From Halorubrum depositum (GTDB taxonomy: Archaea > Halobacteriota > Halobacteria > Halobacteriales > Haloferacaceae): a stretch of 64,000 nt of DNA. Position numbers and translations under genes: made by a program. Where the stretch lies: assembly GCF_007671725.1 (NCBI RefSeq), contig NZ_VCNM01000001.1, positions 1,178,001 to 1,242,000 of the forward strand. The letters are read 5' to 3'. A model generated the notes under the pieces. It was given only the letters and a program-made list of their open reading frames with translations, was not told the DNA's origin and searched no databases. Numbering within the stretch: the first letter of the stretch is position 1; each line of letters opens with the position of its first letter. Below, in pieces: positions 44,960 to 54,203 of this stretch.

Positions 44960-46951
44960 CTACAGTCCCCAGAAGAACGCGATGCCGGCCGTCGTGACGA
45001 CGGTGAGGATGAGCTGGAGCGGAGCGCCGACGCGCGCGAAGTCCGTGAACTTGTACCCGCCGGGGCCGTACACCATGAGGTTCGTCTGGTAGCCGACCGG
45101 GCTGAGCAGCGGCGTGCTGGCGGCGAACGTCACGGCGAGGGCGAACGCGAAGGCGTTGGCGCCGAGCTGCCCCGCGACCTCGACGGCGATCGGGAGCATC
45201 AGCACGATGCTCGCGTTGTTGCTCACCATCTCCGTGACGATCGCGGTGCCGAGGTAGAACGTCGCGAGCATCGCGATAGGCGGCAGGACGGCGCTCCCGG
45301 CGACGATCCCCGTCGCGATCAGGTCCGCCGTCCCGGACGCCTCGAAGGCGATGCCGAGGGGGATGACCCCCGCCAGCAGGAAGATGACGTCCCAGTCGAC
45401 GGCGTCGTACGCGTCCTCGGGACGGAGGATTCCCGAGAAGAGCATCGCGACGACGCCGGCGAGCGCGCTGACCATGATGGGGAGGTACTCGAGGGCGGCC
45501 AGTCCGACGACGCCGGCGACGATGCCCAGCGCGATGGGGATCTGCCGCCGGTCGAACTCCTCCCAGCGCTCGTCGCTGGAGACGACGACGTTGGCGTCGG
45601 TTCGAATCCGGTCCAGGACGTCCGCGCTCGTCTGCACGAGCAACACGTCTCCGGCCTGCGGGTCGACGTCGCGGAGGCGCTGGCGGATCACCTCGTTTCC
45701 CCGGCGGATCGCGAGGACCGTCGCGTCGAACTCGCGCTCGAAGCCGACGACGCCGTCTCGCCGATTCGACCATGGCCCGGGAAGCAACACGACCTCCGTG
45801 AGCGAGGTCTCCGTCTCGTCGTCGTCCGCCTCGTCGCCCGCTTCGTCGTCTTTCCCTTCGGTCTCATCGGCCGCGGGGGCGGCGTCGGACGCCGGCGACC
45901 GGTTCCACGCGTGGCGCGCCGACACGACCTCCTCGGGCAGGGATGTGCCCTCGTCGACCGCGGCGTCGCGGAGTTCCGGCAGGAGGGCGAGGTGTTCGTC
46001 CTCGATGACCTGTTCGAGCGTCTCCTGGTCCGCTCGCACCGAGAGGACGTCGCCGGCGCGGATCCGCTCGCTCGGGAGGCCGCGGACGATGGTGCGGCCG
46101 TTGCGCACGATCTGGAACACGTCCAGGTCGAGGTCGCGGCGTCGCAGCGCCCGCACCTGCGACCCGACGAGGTCGGACTCCTCGTCCACGACGACGTCGG
46201 TCAGGTAGTCGGACATCCCAAACTGGTCCGTGGGGGATCCCTCGGCGGTGATCCGAGCGGGGGTGAGGTATCGCCCGACGGTCAGCAGGTAGACGCTGCC
46301 GACGGCCAGGACGACGACGCCCAGCTGCGTGAACTCGAACAGCGAGAACGGCTCGCCCGTCGGTCCGATCTGTGTCCAGATGTCGCTCGCGAGCAGGTTC
46401 GTCGACGTCCCGATGACGGTGAGCGTCCCGCCCATCATCGAGGCGAAGGAGAGCGGAATCAGCAGCTTCGACGGCGAGGTCCCCGTCTTCTTGGCGAGGT
46501 TGATGACGGCCGGGATGAGCACCGCGACGATGGGCGTGTTGTTGACGAAGCCCGCGAAGGGTCCGGAGAGCCCGACCGTCGCGAGGAGCTGTCGGAACTC
46601 GCTGTCGCCCGCGAACGACTCCATCTTCCGGGTGAGGATCTGGATGACGCCGGTCTGTCGGACGCCCTCGCTGAGGACGAACATCGACAGCACGGTGAGC
46701 GTCGCGGGGTTCGAAAAGCCCGACACGCCCTCCTCCGGGGAGACGCCCGTCCACGGGCCGAGGAGGATGAGCGCGACCATCAGCGCGATGGCGGTCGTGT
46801 CGATCGAGACCGGCTGGAGGACGAACAGGGCGAGCGCGACGGCGACCACGGCGAGCACGACGAACACGTCGAGCGGGACCGGCAGCGCTACGGGGAGCTG
46901 TCCGAGGAGCGTCGACGGCGGCGGTACGAGACCGTGTACTACCGTAATCAC
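44960..46951 (-). CDS. SLC13-family transporter with RCK_C (TrkA-C) regulatory domains
   Basis: 663 aa. Two blocks of membrane helices (LLGPWTGVSPEEGVSGFSNPATLTVLSMF; FVNNTPIVAVLIPAVINLA; C-terminal VSNNASIVLMLPIAVEVA) typical of the ArsB/NhaD-like DASS superfamily, which moves Na+-coupled di-acids or sulfate. Between them are two RCK_C domains (SDYLTDVVVDEESDLVGSQV; VVLLPGPWSNRRDGVV) that bind ligands and gate transport. An acidic low-complexity linker separates the two. GTG start at 46951. Confidence 0.88.
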   Translation of the reverse strand: MITVVHGLVPPPSTLLGQLPVALPVPLDVFVVLAVVAVALALFVLQPVSIDTTAIALMVALILLGPWTGVSPEEGVSGFSNPATLTVLSMFVLSEGVRQTGVIQILTRKMESFAGDSEFRQLLATVGLSGPFAGFVNNTPIVAVLIPAVINLAKKTGTSPSKLLIPLSFASMMGGTLTVIGTSTNLLASDIWTQIGPTGEPFSLFEFTQLGVVVLAVGSVYLLTVGRYLTPARITAEGSPTDQFGMSDYLTDVVVDEESDLVGSQVRALRRRDLDLDVFQIVRNGRTIVRGLPSERIRAGDVLSVRADQETLEQVIEDEHLALLPELRDAAVDEGTSLPEEVVSARHAWNRSPASDAAPAADETEGKDDEAGDEADDDETETSLTEVVLLPGPWSNRRDGVVGFEREFDATVLAIRRGNEVIRQRLRDVDPQAGDVLLVQTSADVLDRIRTDANVVVSSDERWEEFDRRQIPIALGIVAGVVGLAALEYLPIMVSALAGVVAMLFSGILRPEDAYDAVDWDVIFLLAGVIPLGIAFEASGTADLIATGIVAGSAVLPPIAMLATFYLGTAIVTEMVSNNASIVLMLPIAVEVAGQLGANAFAFALAVTFAASTPLLSPVGYQTNLMVYGPGGYKFTDFARVGAPLQLILTVVTTAGIAFFWGL

Positions 46952-47021
46952 CGAATCAACCGTGTGCGGGTCCTCGCGGAGCCCACATAGTAGTACGGAA
47001 CCGGGCGCTCCGTGATGGCGG

Positions 47022-47090
47022 CCGTCGGCTATCGGCGAATGTTGATAGCGTCCGTCGGCTATCGGCGAAGGTAGGTGGCGGCCGTCGGCC
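47022..47090. repeat. 30-bp-period intergenic direct repeat
   Basis: CCGTCGGCTATCGGCGAA occurs at 47022-47039 and 47052-47069; a third, truncated copy begins at 47082 (CCGTCGGCC). The spacing is exactly 30 bases. The repeat sits between the SLC13 gene promoter and the end of the pirin gene. Confidence 0.7.
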
Positions 47091-47114
47091 GCGTGAGGGA
47101 AGCTCGGAGCGGAT

Positions 47115-47864
47115 TTATAAAACGAACGGCCCCTGCTGCCGGATCGGCTCGCCGTGCGGCCGGCCCGCGACCGCGACGAGCCGGAGGTCGCCGTCGGTCG
47201 CGACCGCGAATTCGCCGCCGGCGCGGGTCGTGAAGACGTCTCCCTCCCCGAACGCGTCGCCCTCGACGGACCCGCTCCCCGCGACGCCGTAGAGGAAGCC
47301 CGCCCACCCGTCCGGCACCGTCCACGTCCACGCGTCGTCGACGCGGACGTCGAGGTACTCCATCGGGGTGTGGAGGTCGATCGGCGACCCCTCTCCGACG
47401 ACGGTCGTGACGGTCGCGCCGTCCGTCTCCCGCGTCGGGAGCTCAGCCGCGCTCGCGTCGACGTAGTCGGGGTCGACCTCCTTCTCGTCCTGCGGGAGGT
47501 TCACCCACAGCTGGAGCCCGTTGCAGGCCTCGCCGTCGGCGGGGAACTCGGAGTGACGGATGCCTTCCCCGGTCGTGATCCGCATCGCCTCGTCCTCGCG
47601 GGCGGTGTGTTCGACGCCGAGCGAGTCGGCGTGGTCCATGCCGCCCTCGATCATGTACGAGACGATCTCGAACCCCTTGTGCGGGTGCATCGGGAATCCC
47701 GTGTCCGGCTCGATGTAGAACCGCTCGAACAGCACGAACGGGTCGAGGTTCGTCGGGTGACTCTCGGTCGGGAACGCGCGGTTCGAGTTCACGCCCGTCC
47801 CGTGGCGAACCGGCTCGCCCGAGACGACTCCGTCGCCGCCGTCGGTCGTCGCGTTAGTCTTCAT
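47115..47864 (-). CDS. Pirin-family cupin protein
   Basis: 249 aa bicupin. The metal site is MHPHKGFEIVSYMIEGGMDHADSLG (His-His...His) with Glu in GEGIRHSEFP; the C-terminal cupin is degenerate. Some pirins have quercetin 2,3-dioxygenase activity, others act in redox sensing; the role here is unknown. Divergent from the superoxide dismutase gene. Confidence 0.9.
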   Translation of the reverse strand: MKTNATTDGGDGVVSGEPVRHGTGVNSNRAFPTESHPTNLDPFVLFERFYIEPDTGFPMHPHKGFEIVSYMIEGGMDHADSLGVEHTAREDEAMRITTGEGIRHSEFPADGEACNGLQLWVNLPQDEKEVDPDYVDASAAELPTRETDGATVTTVVGEGSPIDLHTPMEYLDVRVDDAWTWTVPDGWAGFLYGVAGSGSVEGDAFGEGDVFTTRAGGEFAVATDGDLRLVAVAGRPHGEPIRQQGPFVL

Positions 47865-48066
47865 AGGCGATCTGATTGGTCCGGCACTGATAAGCGTCTC
47901 GTCGGCGGTAGCCGAGAAATAACATAATTCTTATAATAATATCTTCGAAAGCGTTTGAACGGAGTTAAATAGCCCAAATAAACGGAATCACAGTAGTCGA
48001 TCCTCTTACTGGAACGCGTTACAGAGAACGTTCATGTGCCCGGCGAGCATACGACTGGTCGTAGAC

Positions 48067-48666
48067 ATGAGCTACGAACTCGATCCGTTACCGTACGATT
48101 ACGACGCGCTGGAACCGCACATCTCCGAGCAGGTGCTCGAATGGCATCACGACACCCATCATCAGGGGTACGTGAACGGCTGGAACTCGGCCGAGGAGAC
48201 CCTCGAGGCCAACCGCGAGGAGCACGACTTCTCCTCGTCGGCCGGTGCGATCCGGAACGTGACCCACAACTCGTCGGGCCACATCCTCCACGACCTGTTC
48301 TGGCAGAACATGTCCCCCGAGGGCGGCGACGAGCCCTCGGGCGCTCTGGCAGACCGCATCGAAGAGGACTTCGGCTCCTACGAGGCCTGGAAGGGCGAGT
48401 TCGAGGCCGCCGCCTCCGGCGCCTCCGGCTGGGCGCTCTTGGTGTACGACACGTTCTCGAACCAGCTCCGCAACGTCGTGGTCGACAAGCACGACCAGGG
48501 CGCCATCTGGGGCGGTCACCCCATCCTCGCGCTCGACGTCTGGGAACACTCCTACTACCACGACTACGGTCCGGCTCGCGGCGAGTTCGTCGACAACTTC
48601 TTCGAGGTCGTCGACTGGAACGAGCCCGCCGCCCGCTACGAGCAGGCCGTCGAGCTCTTCGAGTAA
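48067..48666 (+). CDS. sod: Superoxide dismutase (Mn/Fe family)
   Basis: 199 aa cytosolic enzyme converting superoxide to peroxide and oxygen. Metal ligands: His27 in EWHHDTHHQGY, His in NSSGHILHDLFW, and Asp and His in LDVWEHSYYHDY. GAIWGGHPILALDVWEHSYY fits haloarchaeal Mn enzymes. ATG at 48067 matches the family start MSYELDPLPYDYDALEPHIS; an earlier in-frame start at 48034 would add 11 unrelated residues. The AT-rich interval 47900-48010 holds the divergent promoters shared with pirin. Confidence 0.95.
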   Translation: MSYELDPLPYDYDALEPHISEQVLEWHHDTHHQGYVNGWNSAEETLEANREEHDFSSSAGAIRNVTHNSSGHILHDLFWQNMSPEGGDEPSGALADRIEEDFGSYEAWKGEFEAAASGASGWALLVYDTFSNQLRNVVVDKHDQGAIWGGHPILALDVWEHSYYHDYGPARGEFVDNFFEVVDWNEPAARYEQAVELFE

Positions 48667-48765
48667 CGCGTCTAGAACGCGCTCCGAGACGCGCGTCGAA
48701 TCCCGCGTCGGAGTCGCGCCCGAAGGCGTCGCGGCCCTCTTCCGGTATTCTACTGCGGTTCCGCC

Positions 48766-49743
48766 TTACTCGACGAGCGTCGTCTCGATCACGGCGCAGG
48801 TCTCGTCGAGCAGGACGCGGAGCTCGTCGCCCGCGCAGGGGAGCGTCAGCCGCACCCGGAGCGGGTCCTCGGAGACGACCGTCGTCAGCCGGTCGCTCAC
48901 GCACCAGTCGAACTGCCAGAACGGCGCGGTGTTCAGGTCGACGCCGCGGTCGGAGTGGAAGACGAGCGTCTCGGCGTGGTCGAGGAGCGTGACGCCGATC
49001 GTCGACCGCAGCCGGTAGCTGCACCGCCGGCAGACGTGTTCGACGGCGACGTCGAGGTCCTCGTCGTCGGGGTCACGCACGAGCGTGGTGTCGATCGAGC
49101 CGGTGCACTCGGGGCAGACGCCGTCGGCGGCCAGGCAGTAGTGGTGGCGGACGTAGTGGTGGAACGCCTGTAACAGCTCGTCTGTGGTCCGGTCGTCGAG
49201 CCCGCCCGAGGGGAACGGGTAGCTCACCTGGACGGTCCCGCAGTCGGCGCAGCCCACGGTGAGCTCGTCGTCGACGTACCAGCCGTGGAGGTCGCCGCCG
49301 CAGTCGTAGCAGGCGCCGTCCGCGGGGAAGAAGCCGAGCTGCGCGCGCTCGGTGAGGCTCCCGGTGAAGATGGCGCTGACGACCTTCCGACCGGGCGAGC
49401 GGAACTCGTACCCCTCGTCGCTCCGCCGGATGAAGTGGCCGGTGAGCTGCCGGAGGTGGTAGCTGAAGTTCGCGCTGTCGTCGACGTCGACGCGGTCGAA
49501 CAGGTCGGTGAAGCTCACCGGCGCCTCGTCGGCGCCGAGCTCCAGGAGGGCCCGGAGGACGGCGACGCGGGTGTCGTTGCCGAGCGTCGCGAACACCTCC
49601 GCGGGGAGGACGCGCGACTCGGTGCGGGGGGTCGCCGGCCCGCCGCGGTCGGCCTCGGGCTCCCCGCCCGTGGCCGACTCGTCGCCGTCGACCTCCCGGT
49701 CGCCGCTCGCGTCCGGTCCGGTGCTCCGATCGAACTGACTCAC
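48766..49743 (-). CDS. Winged-helix (ArsR-like) regulator with zinc-ribbon domain
   Basis: 325 aa. After a 45-residue acidic leader comes an HTH (LPAEVFATLGNDTRVAVLRALLELG; DDSANFSYHLRQLTGHFIRR). Then zinc-ribbon Cys pairs: CYDCGG...CADC, and CPEC...CRRC. The C-terminal part (CVSDRLTTVVSEDPLRVRLTLP) is shared by haloarchaeal HTH proteins of unknown ligand. Convergent with the sod gene; no sign of what it controls. Confidence 0.82.
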   Translation of the reverse strand: MSQFDRSTGPDASGDREVDGDESATGGEPEADRGGPATPRTESRVLPAEVFATLGNDTRVAVLRALLELGADEAPVSFTDLFDRVDVDDSANFSYHLRQLTGHFIRRSDEGYEFRSPGRKVVSAIFTGSLTERAQLGFFPADGACYDCGGDLHGWYVDDELTVGCADCGTVQVSYPFPSGGLDDRTTDELLQAFHHYVRHHYCLAADGVCPECTGSIDTTLVRDPDDEDLDVAVEHVCRRCSYRLRSTIGVTLLDHAETLVFHSDRGVDLNTAPFWQFDWCVSDRLTTVVSEDPLRVRLTLPCAGDELRVLLDETCAVIETTLVE

Positions 49744-49852
49744 GCCTCGGACGTGCGCCGGGGGCGGCTAAAGCGTATCGGGGTCGGCGACGGCGCGGCG
49801 ACGGGGGGTCCGGGCATAGCGTTTTGTGTGCCGCCCCCGAGGTGAAACGCGT

Positions 49853-50530
49853 ATGCCCGAAGAGACGATCCACGAGTCGAAGGGGTCGCGGAGTCGACAG
49901 GCGCTGGCCACCTACTTCCGCCGCATCGCGAAGGCGCTCGGCCGCGGCGAGCCGATCCCGGTCGACGACGCCGGGACGGTGACCGTCGACCCCGCCGCCG
50001 AGTCGGAGGTCGAGATCGAGCTCGAACGCGAGGACGGCACCGTCCACTTCGAGGTGGAGGTCGAGTTCGACGAGGAGGAGGGCGAGGTCGACGTCGACGC
50101 CGCCGCGAGCAGGGGGACGTTCGAGCTGTACGCCGACAACGCCGGCCAGTGGCGCTGGCGGCTCGTCCACGACAACGGGAACATCATCGCCGACGGCGGC
50201 GAGGGGTACGCGGACAAGCGCGACGCGAGGTCGGGGATCGAGAGCGTGCAGCGGAACGCGCCGGGCGCCCACGTGATCGACGCGAGCCGCGGCGAGGAGC
50301 CGCCCGAGGAGGGCGGAAGCGACGCGGTCTTCGAGCTGTTCCGGGACAAGGCCGACGAGCACCGCTGGCGGCTCCGCCACGAGAACGGCAACGTCATCGC
50401 CGACGGCGGTCAGGGGTACGCCTCGAAGCAGAAGGCGAAACAGGGACTCAACAGCGTGAAGTCGAACGCGCCGGGCGCGCCCGTCGAGGAGCTCGACGGC
50501 GACGAGCCGGCCGAGGACGACGAGGAGTAG
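49853..50530 (+). CDS. amphi-Trp domain plus two DUF1508 (HVO_2922-type) repeats
   Basis: 225 aa, highly acidic. The first 77 residues (SRSRQALATYFRRIAKALGRG...VTVDPAAESEVEIELERE) match the amphi-Trp domain. Two DUF1508/YegP-like repeats follow: FELYADNAGQWRWRLVHDNG and FELFRDKADEHRWRLRHENG, each ending in GGEGYADKRDA or GGQGYASKQKA. Function unknown. It precedes a membrane protein gene by 7 bases, so the two may form an operon. Confidence 0.82.
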   Translation: MPEETIHESKGSRSRQALATYFRRIAKALGRGEPIPVDDAGTVTVDPAAESEVEIELEREDGTVHFEVEVEFDEEEGEVDVDAAASRGTFELYADNAGQWRWRLVHDNGNIIADGGEGYADKRDARSGIESVQRNAPGAHVIDASRGEEPPEEGGSDAVFELFRDKADEHRWRLRHENGNVIADGGQGYASKQKAKQGLNSVKSNAPGAPVEELDGDEPAEDDEE

Positions 50531-50537
50531 GTCGGCG

Positions 50538-51062
50538 ATGGTCTCCGACGACTCCTCCACCGGCGACGCGGGAGTAGAGCCCTCCACCGGCGACGCGGGA
50601 GTAGAGCCCTCCACCGGCGACGCGCGGAGCCGAGACGCCGAGGACCGCAGCGTCGCCGCCGATCGATACGATCCGGACGACGACTCGGGCGGGTACCTCT
50701 CGCCCGGCGACGACGCGCCCGCGGATCTGGGCGATATCCTCCTCTACGGCGTGCTGGGCGGGATCGCCGGGTCGGTGCTGTCGTTCGTCCCCTTCGCGAC
50801 CGTCCTGGGCGGCGCGCTCGCCGGCTACCTCTGCGGCGGCACGTCGGCCGACGCGCTCAAGACGGGGGCGGTCGCCGGCCTCGTCATGACGCTCCCGTTC
50901 GTCGCGGTCGTGTTCGTCTTCCTGTTCCTCCTCGGGTTCGCCGGCGCGCCGGCGGAGTTCGGGCTCGTCGTGCTCGTCGCGGTCGGGCTCGGCGCCGCCT
51001 ACACCCTCGGCTCGGGCGTGGTCGGGGGCTACCTCGGGCACTACCTCCGCGGGGAGCTGTAG
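50538..51062 (+). CDS. DUF5518-type membrane protein with repeated N-terminus
   Basis: 174 aa. The N-terminal 65 residues are disordered and acidic, with the octapeptide STGDAGVE in two and a half copies (about 50555-50628). Four hydrophobic helices follow (LLYGVLGGIAGSVLSFVPFA; VLGGALAGYLCGG; VAGLVMTLPFVAVVFVFLFLL; GLVVLVAVGLGAAYTLG), with the Gly-rich layout of haloarchaeal DUF5518 proteins. Function unknown. Confidence 0.75.
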   Translation: MVSDDSSTGDAGVEPSTGDAGVEPSTGDARSRDAEDRSVAADRYDPDDDSGGYLSPGDDAPADLGDILLYGVLGGIAGSVLSFVPFATVLGGALAGYLCGGTSADALKTGAVAGLVMTLPFVAVVFVFLFLLGFAGAPAEFGLVVLVAVGLGAAYTLGSGVVGGYLGHYLRGEL

Positions 51063-51116
51063 CGCGGCCGCGGACCGCACCGCTTATTCGACGCCCGTCG
51101 CTACCTCGGGTCGGAC

Positions 51117-52358
51117 ATGGACGCGCTCGACGCCAAGTACCCGTTCTTCACGGCCGCCCGCGAGGCCGTCGCCGACGCCGCGGTGTCGCTGCCGGAGCTC
51201 GTCGCGGCCGACGCCCCCGCCGTCGAGCGCGGCCGCGAGCGGGTCGAGCGCGCCCTGATGGACGGGACGGTCGAGTCGGAGAGCGGCGAGTTCCCCGGCG
51301 AGTCCGACTACGACGTGCAGGCGGAGCTGCTCTCGTATCCGGTCGCGCGGATCCTCGTTTCGCTTTTAGACTCCGAGCCCGCGATCGAGAAGTACGCCGC
51401 CGCGGAGGCCGCGACCGCGGTCGACCGGATCCGCGAGGACCTCGCGACCGACGACGAGCTGCGGTCGGTGTCGACGCCGACCGTCGAACTCGACGACGTG
51501 CTCGCCGAGTTCGACCTCGCCGACGCGGTCCGCCCGGAGTCGGTCGGGGGGAAAGCGGGGGCCGGCGCCGACTCCCCCGGCCGCGACCCCGCCCACTACC
51601 GGATCGACGTCGGCCCGTACCTCCGGCTCACGTCTCCGTCGTGGGGCGAGTCGTGGCGGCTCGTCAATCGCGCGCTCGCCGGCGGGGCGGTGCGCGTCTC
51701 CCGCGAGGAGCTGCTCGACGCGCTGGAGGCCGCGGTCGAGGAGCGGGTGCGCGAGGGGCTCCCGTTCGAGCTGGCGGCCGGCGAGGGGATCGCCGCCGAA
51801 CTGGAGGAGGGCGTCGCCGACCTCAAGCGCCTGCTCTCCGAGCGGAGCTACGCGGGGCCGGTCGACGTCGTCGCCCCCGAGCTGTTCCCGCCCTGTATGA
51901 CGAACCTGATCGAGAAGGCCGAGCGCGACGCCGACCTCTCGCCGCCGGAGTCGTTCGCGCTGATGGCGTTCCTCGTCGGGATCGGGATGACGCCGGACGA
52001 GGTGGTGGCGTTCTGCGCCGACACGAGCCTCGACGCGGAGGGGATCCGGTATCAGACGGAGTACCTGAAGGACGATCGCGGGACGCAGTACCCCCCGCCG
52101 ACCTGCGAGACGCTGGCGAACTACGGGATCTGCCACAACGAGGAGGACCACATGCAGGTGGCCGCCGACCCCCTCGCGTACTACGAGAAGCGGGTCGCTG
52201 CCGCCGACGAGATCACGGACTGGCGGGACCGCGAGGGCGACAGGAACGGGGAGGAGAGCGATGAGGAAAACGGGGAGGGAAGCGAGGGGGAAACTGAGGA
52301 GGAGAACGGAAAAGCGCGGGCCGCGAGCGAGACCGTAGACTCGGACGGAGCGGAGTAG
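51117..52358 (+). CDS. priL: DNA primase large subunit PriL
   Basis: 413 aa. Together with PriS (not in this window) it makes the RNA/DNA primers for replication. The C-terminal 4Fe-4S ligands are Cys260 (PPCMTNL), Cys300 (FCAD), Cys330 (TCETLANYG) and Cys339 (ICHNEED), all in place. N-terminal helical domain MDALDAKYPFFTAAREAV is typical. The last 45 residues are an acidic Glu-rich tail that looks haloarchaea-specific. Confidence 0.93.
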   Translation: MDALDAKYPFFTAAREAVADAAVSLPELVAADAPAVERGRERVERALMDGTVESESGEFPGESDYDVQAELLSYPVARILVSLLDSEPAIEKYAAAEAATAVDRIREDLATDDELRSVSTPTVELDDVLAEFDLADAVRPESVGGKAGAGADSPGRDPAHYRIDVGPYLRLTSPSWGESWRLVNRALAGGAVRVSREELLDALEAAVEERVREGLPFELAAGEGIAAELEEGVADLKRLLSERSYAGPVDVVAPELFPPCMTNLIEKAERDADLSPPESFALMAFLVGIGMTPDEVVAFCADTSLDAEGIRYQTEYLKDDRGTQYPPPTCETLANYGICHNEEDHMQVAADPLAYYEKRVAAADEITDWRDREGDRNGEESDEENGEGSEGETEEENGKARAASETVDSDGAE

Positions 52359-52371
52359 GGTAGTCGCCGAC

Positions 52372-52587
52372 TTACTCCCCGTCGTTCGCGCGGATGAGGT
52401 ACGCGCCGACGAGCGCCATCAACAGGACGAACCCGGTCAGCAGTCCGATCAGCGCGATCGCGCCGGACTCCGGCAGCCCGGACGACCCGCCGAACGTGAC
52501 CCCGATCCCGACCAGCCCGAGGATGAAGACGGCGGCCGCCAGCAACGAGACCGCGATCTGCCGACGAAGCTCCGCGTCGATTTCCAT
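52372..52587 (-). CDS. Small two-helix membrane protein
   Basis: 71 aa. Polar head MEIDAELRRQI, helix VSLLAAAVFILGLVGIGVTF, short loop, helix IALIGLLTGFVLLMALVGAYLI. A T-rich box (TTTTTTAG) lies 24-31 bases upstream of the ATG, giving a leaderless promoter. It is convergent with priL. Unknown function, probably a conserved haloarchaeal hypothetical. Confidence 0.75.
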   Translation of the reverse strand: MEIDAELRRQIAVSLLAAAVFILGLVGIGVTFGGSSGLPESGAIALIGLLTGFVLLMALVGAYLIRANDGE

Positions 52588-52783
52588 GCCCGCGGGTTTC
52601 CGTCGCCGCTAAAAAAGCACTTCGATGAGGGCGGCCGTGTTCCGGCGGCTCCCGGCGACTGTCCCCTCGATGGCGCCGACAGCCGAACCCCAGATTTCGG
52701 ACGCTCGACATCCTCCGGCGGCGAATTTAACCGTTTTCGGCGCCTATCTCGACCCGAAGCGAGGGCCACCCTCGCGGTCACTC

Positions 52784-53497
52784 ATGACGCATCCCCGAAC
52801 CCCGCCCGCGTCAGCGGCCACCAATCCGGACGCACCGCGAGCCGCGCCGCCGGGGGAGCGATCCCCGGAGCGAGGCGTCTCCGCCGCGGTCGACGACGAC
52901 GATTCCGAGCGCGCTCCGAGCGCCGCCGTCGACGTCGACGACCGGTCGGCGCGCGCCGCCGCGGAGGAGATGACGGTGCGGCCCCTCCGCGACCGGCGGT
53001 ACGTCGTCGAGACGGACGGCGGCACATACGTCGTCGCGCTCGACGCCGGCACCTGCACCTGCCCCGACCACGCGATCCGCGGCTCCCGGTGTAAACACCT
53101 CCGGCGCGTCGCCATGGAGGTGACCGCGGGGTCGGTCCCGGCACCGGACGAGCGCGTGGGCGCCTGCGCGGTCTGCGGGACGGAGACGTTCGTCCCGCTC
53201 GACGACCCGGGGGCGCACCTCTGTTCGCGCCACGCGTTCGAACCGGGCGACGTCGTCCGCGACCGGGAGACCGGCGAGCGGCTCGTCGTCGTCGCGGTCA
53301 CGACCGAGCGCGCCGACGCCTACCGGACCGAGGAGGACCGGACGGTCGACGAGTACGCCACGAACGCCGCGTACGGCGCCCACGAGCCCGTGATCGAGGC
53401 CGTGTACGTCGACGCGGTCCGCCCGGGGCGCGGCCTGTCGGACTGCGAGCGGTACGCCTTCCCAGCCTCGCGGCTCGTTCGCCCGCGCCGGGAGTGA
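52784..53497 (+). CDS. SWIM zinc-finger protein
   Basis: 237 aa. A disordered N-terminal 60 residues, then the SWIM motif CTCPDHAIRGSRCKHLRRV (CxC...CxH) around residues 85-105, then a small zinc-binding part CAVCGTETF...HLCSRH and a C-terminal region ending in FPASRLVRPRRE. SWIM fingers bind DNA or proteins. The ATG at 52784 avoids a long upstream extension with no family resemblance. Confidence 0.83.
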   Translation: MTHPRTPPASAATNPDAPRAAPPGERSPERGVSAAVDDDDSERAPSAAVDVDDRSARAAAEEMTVRPLRDRRYVVETDGGTYVVALDAGTCTCPDHAIRGSRCKHLRRVAMEVTAGSVPAPDERVGACAVCGTETFVPLDDPGAHLCSRHAFEPGDVVRDRETGERLVVVAVTTERADAYRTEEDRTVDEYATNAAYGAHEPVIEAVYVDAVRPGRGLSDCERYAFPASRLVRPRRE

Positions 53498-53525
53498 CCG
53501 CTCGCGGCCCCGCCACGCCGTCGAG

Positions 53526-53717
53526 TCAGCCCGCGAGGTGACTGATGTCGCGCCGCAACGTGTATCCCTTCGGGACGCCGACGGCGCCGAGACACCCCTC
53601 GCACAGCACCCTCTCGTAGTCGCGGTTCGTCTCCTTCTCGAGCAGCGAGACATCTCCGATGGGAAGCACCGACTCGCAGCGGTCGCACTCGACCTTGTCG
53701 CCGTCGACGATCTTCAT
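53526..53717 (-). CDS. Small zinc-ribbon protein
   Basis: 63 aa with two Cys pairs, VECDRCESVLP and VLCEGCLGAVG, spaced like a treble-clef or rubredoxin-like zinc site. Small CxxC proteins of this kind are numerous in haloarchaea and often regulatory; no specific function can be given. Divergent-side neighbour is the L12 terminator region. Confidence 0.75.
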   Translation of the reverse strand: MKIVDGDKVECDRCESVLPIGDVSLLEKETNRDYERVLCEGCLGAVGVPKGYTLRRDISHLAG

Positions 53718-53793
53718 TGAACGGGGACCACTTCCGCCGATCAGTATAAAAAGGCGCGCCCGGCGTTATCACTCCGGATAGCGGCATCGGTAT

Positions 53794-53798
53794 AAAAA
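53794..53798 (-). terminator. T-run terminator of the ribosomal stalk operon
   Basis: Five T residues (read on the minus strand) about 45 bases past the P1 stop, preceded by a GCGAC...GTCGC inverted repeat at 53813-53827. Confidence 0.5.
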
Positions 53799-53840
53799 TG
53801 GGTGCGGTCGGCGCGACGGTCGGTCGCGGTGCGTCCGAGG

Positions 53841-54185
53841 TTAGCCGAAGAGTTCGCCGAGGCCCTCGCCGCCGTCCTCGTCGTCGTCCTCGTCGGCCTC
53901 GTCGGCCGCTTCCTCGGCCTCGTCGTCGCTCTCGTCGGCCTCGTCGGCCGCTTCCTCGGCCTCCGCGGCGTCCGCGGAGCCGCCGGACGCGGCGCCGGCG
54001 GCGGGGGCCGCGGCGGCCGTCTCGATGGCTTCCTCGATGTCGACGTCCTCCAGCGCGGCGACGAGCGCCTTGACGCGGGATTCCTCGACGTCGACGCCGG
54101 CGGCTTCCAGCACGCCGGTGATGTTCTCCTCGTTGATCTCTTCGCCAGTCTCGTTCAGGATGAGCGCAGCGTAAACGTATTCCAT
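53841..54185 (-). CDS. rpl12: 50S ribosomal protein P1 (archaeal L12)
   Basis: 114 aa. N-terminal dimerisation domain [19 protein letters not shown]...[17 protein letters not shown], Ala-rich hinge, and a long Glu/Asp linker ending GEGLGELFG, the tail that contacts translation factors. Several dimers bind the uL10 stalk base. Last gene of the L1-L10-P1 operon. Confidence 0.96.
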   Translation of the reverse strand: MEYVYAALILNETGEEINEENITGVLEAAGVDVEESRVKALVAALEDVDIEEAIETAAAAPAAGAASGGSADAAEAEEAADEADESDDEAEEAADEADEDDDEDGGEGLGELFG

Positions 54186-54203
54186 TGGTGTGTCCTCGTA
54201 GTG

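Noticed and set aside
44294-46990. A nearly 900-codon open frame on the plus strand
   Set aside because: It overlaps the decarboxylase gene in another frame and runs antisense to the SLC13 transporter; composition is Arg/Asp-rich shadow sequence with no domain.
43186-52358. Replication origin suggested by clamp-loader and primase genes
   Set aside because: No Orc1/Cdc6 gene and no origin recognition box array seen; these genes are not origin markers by themselves.
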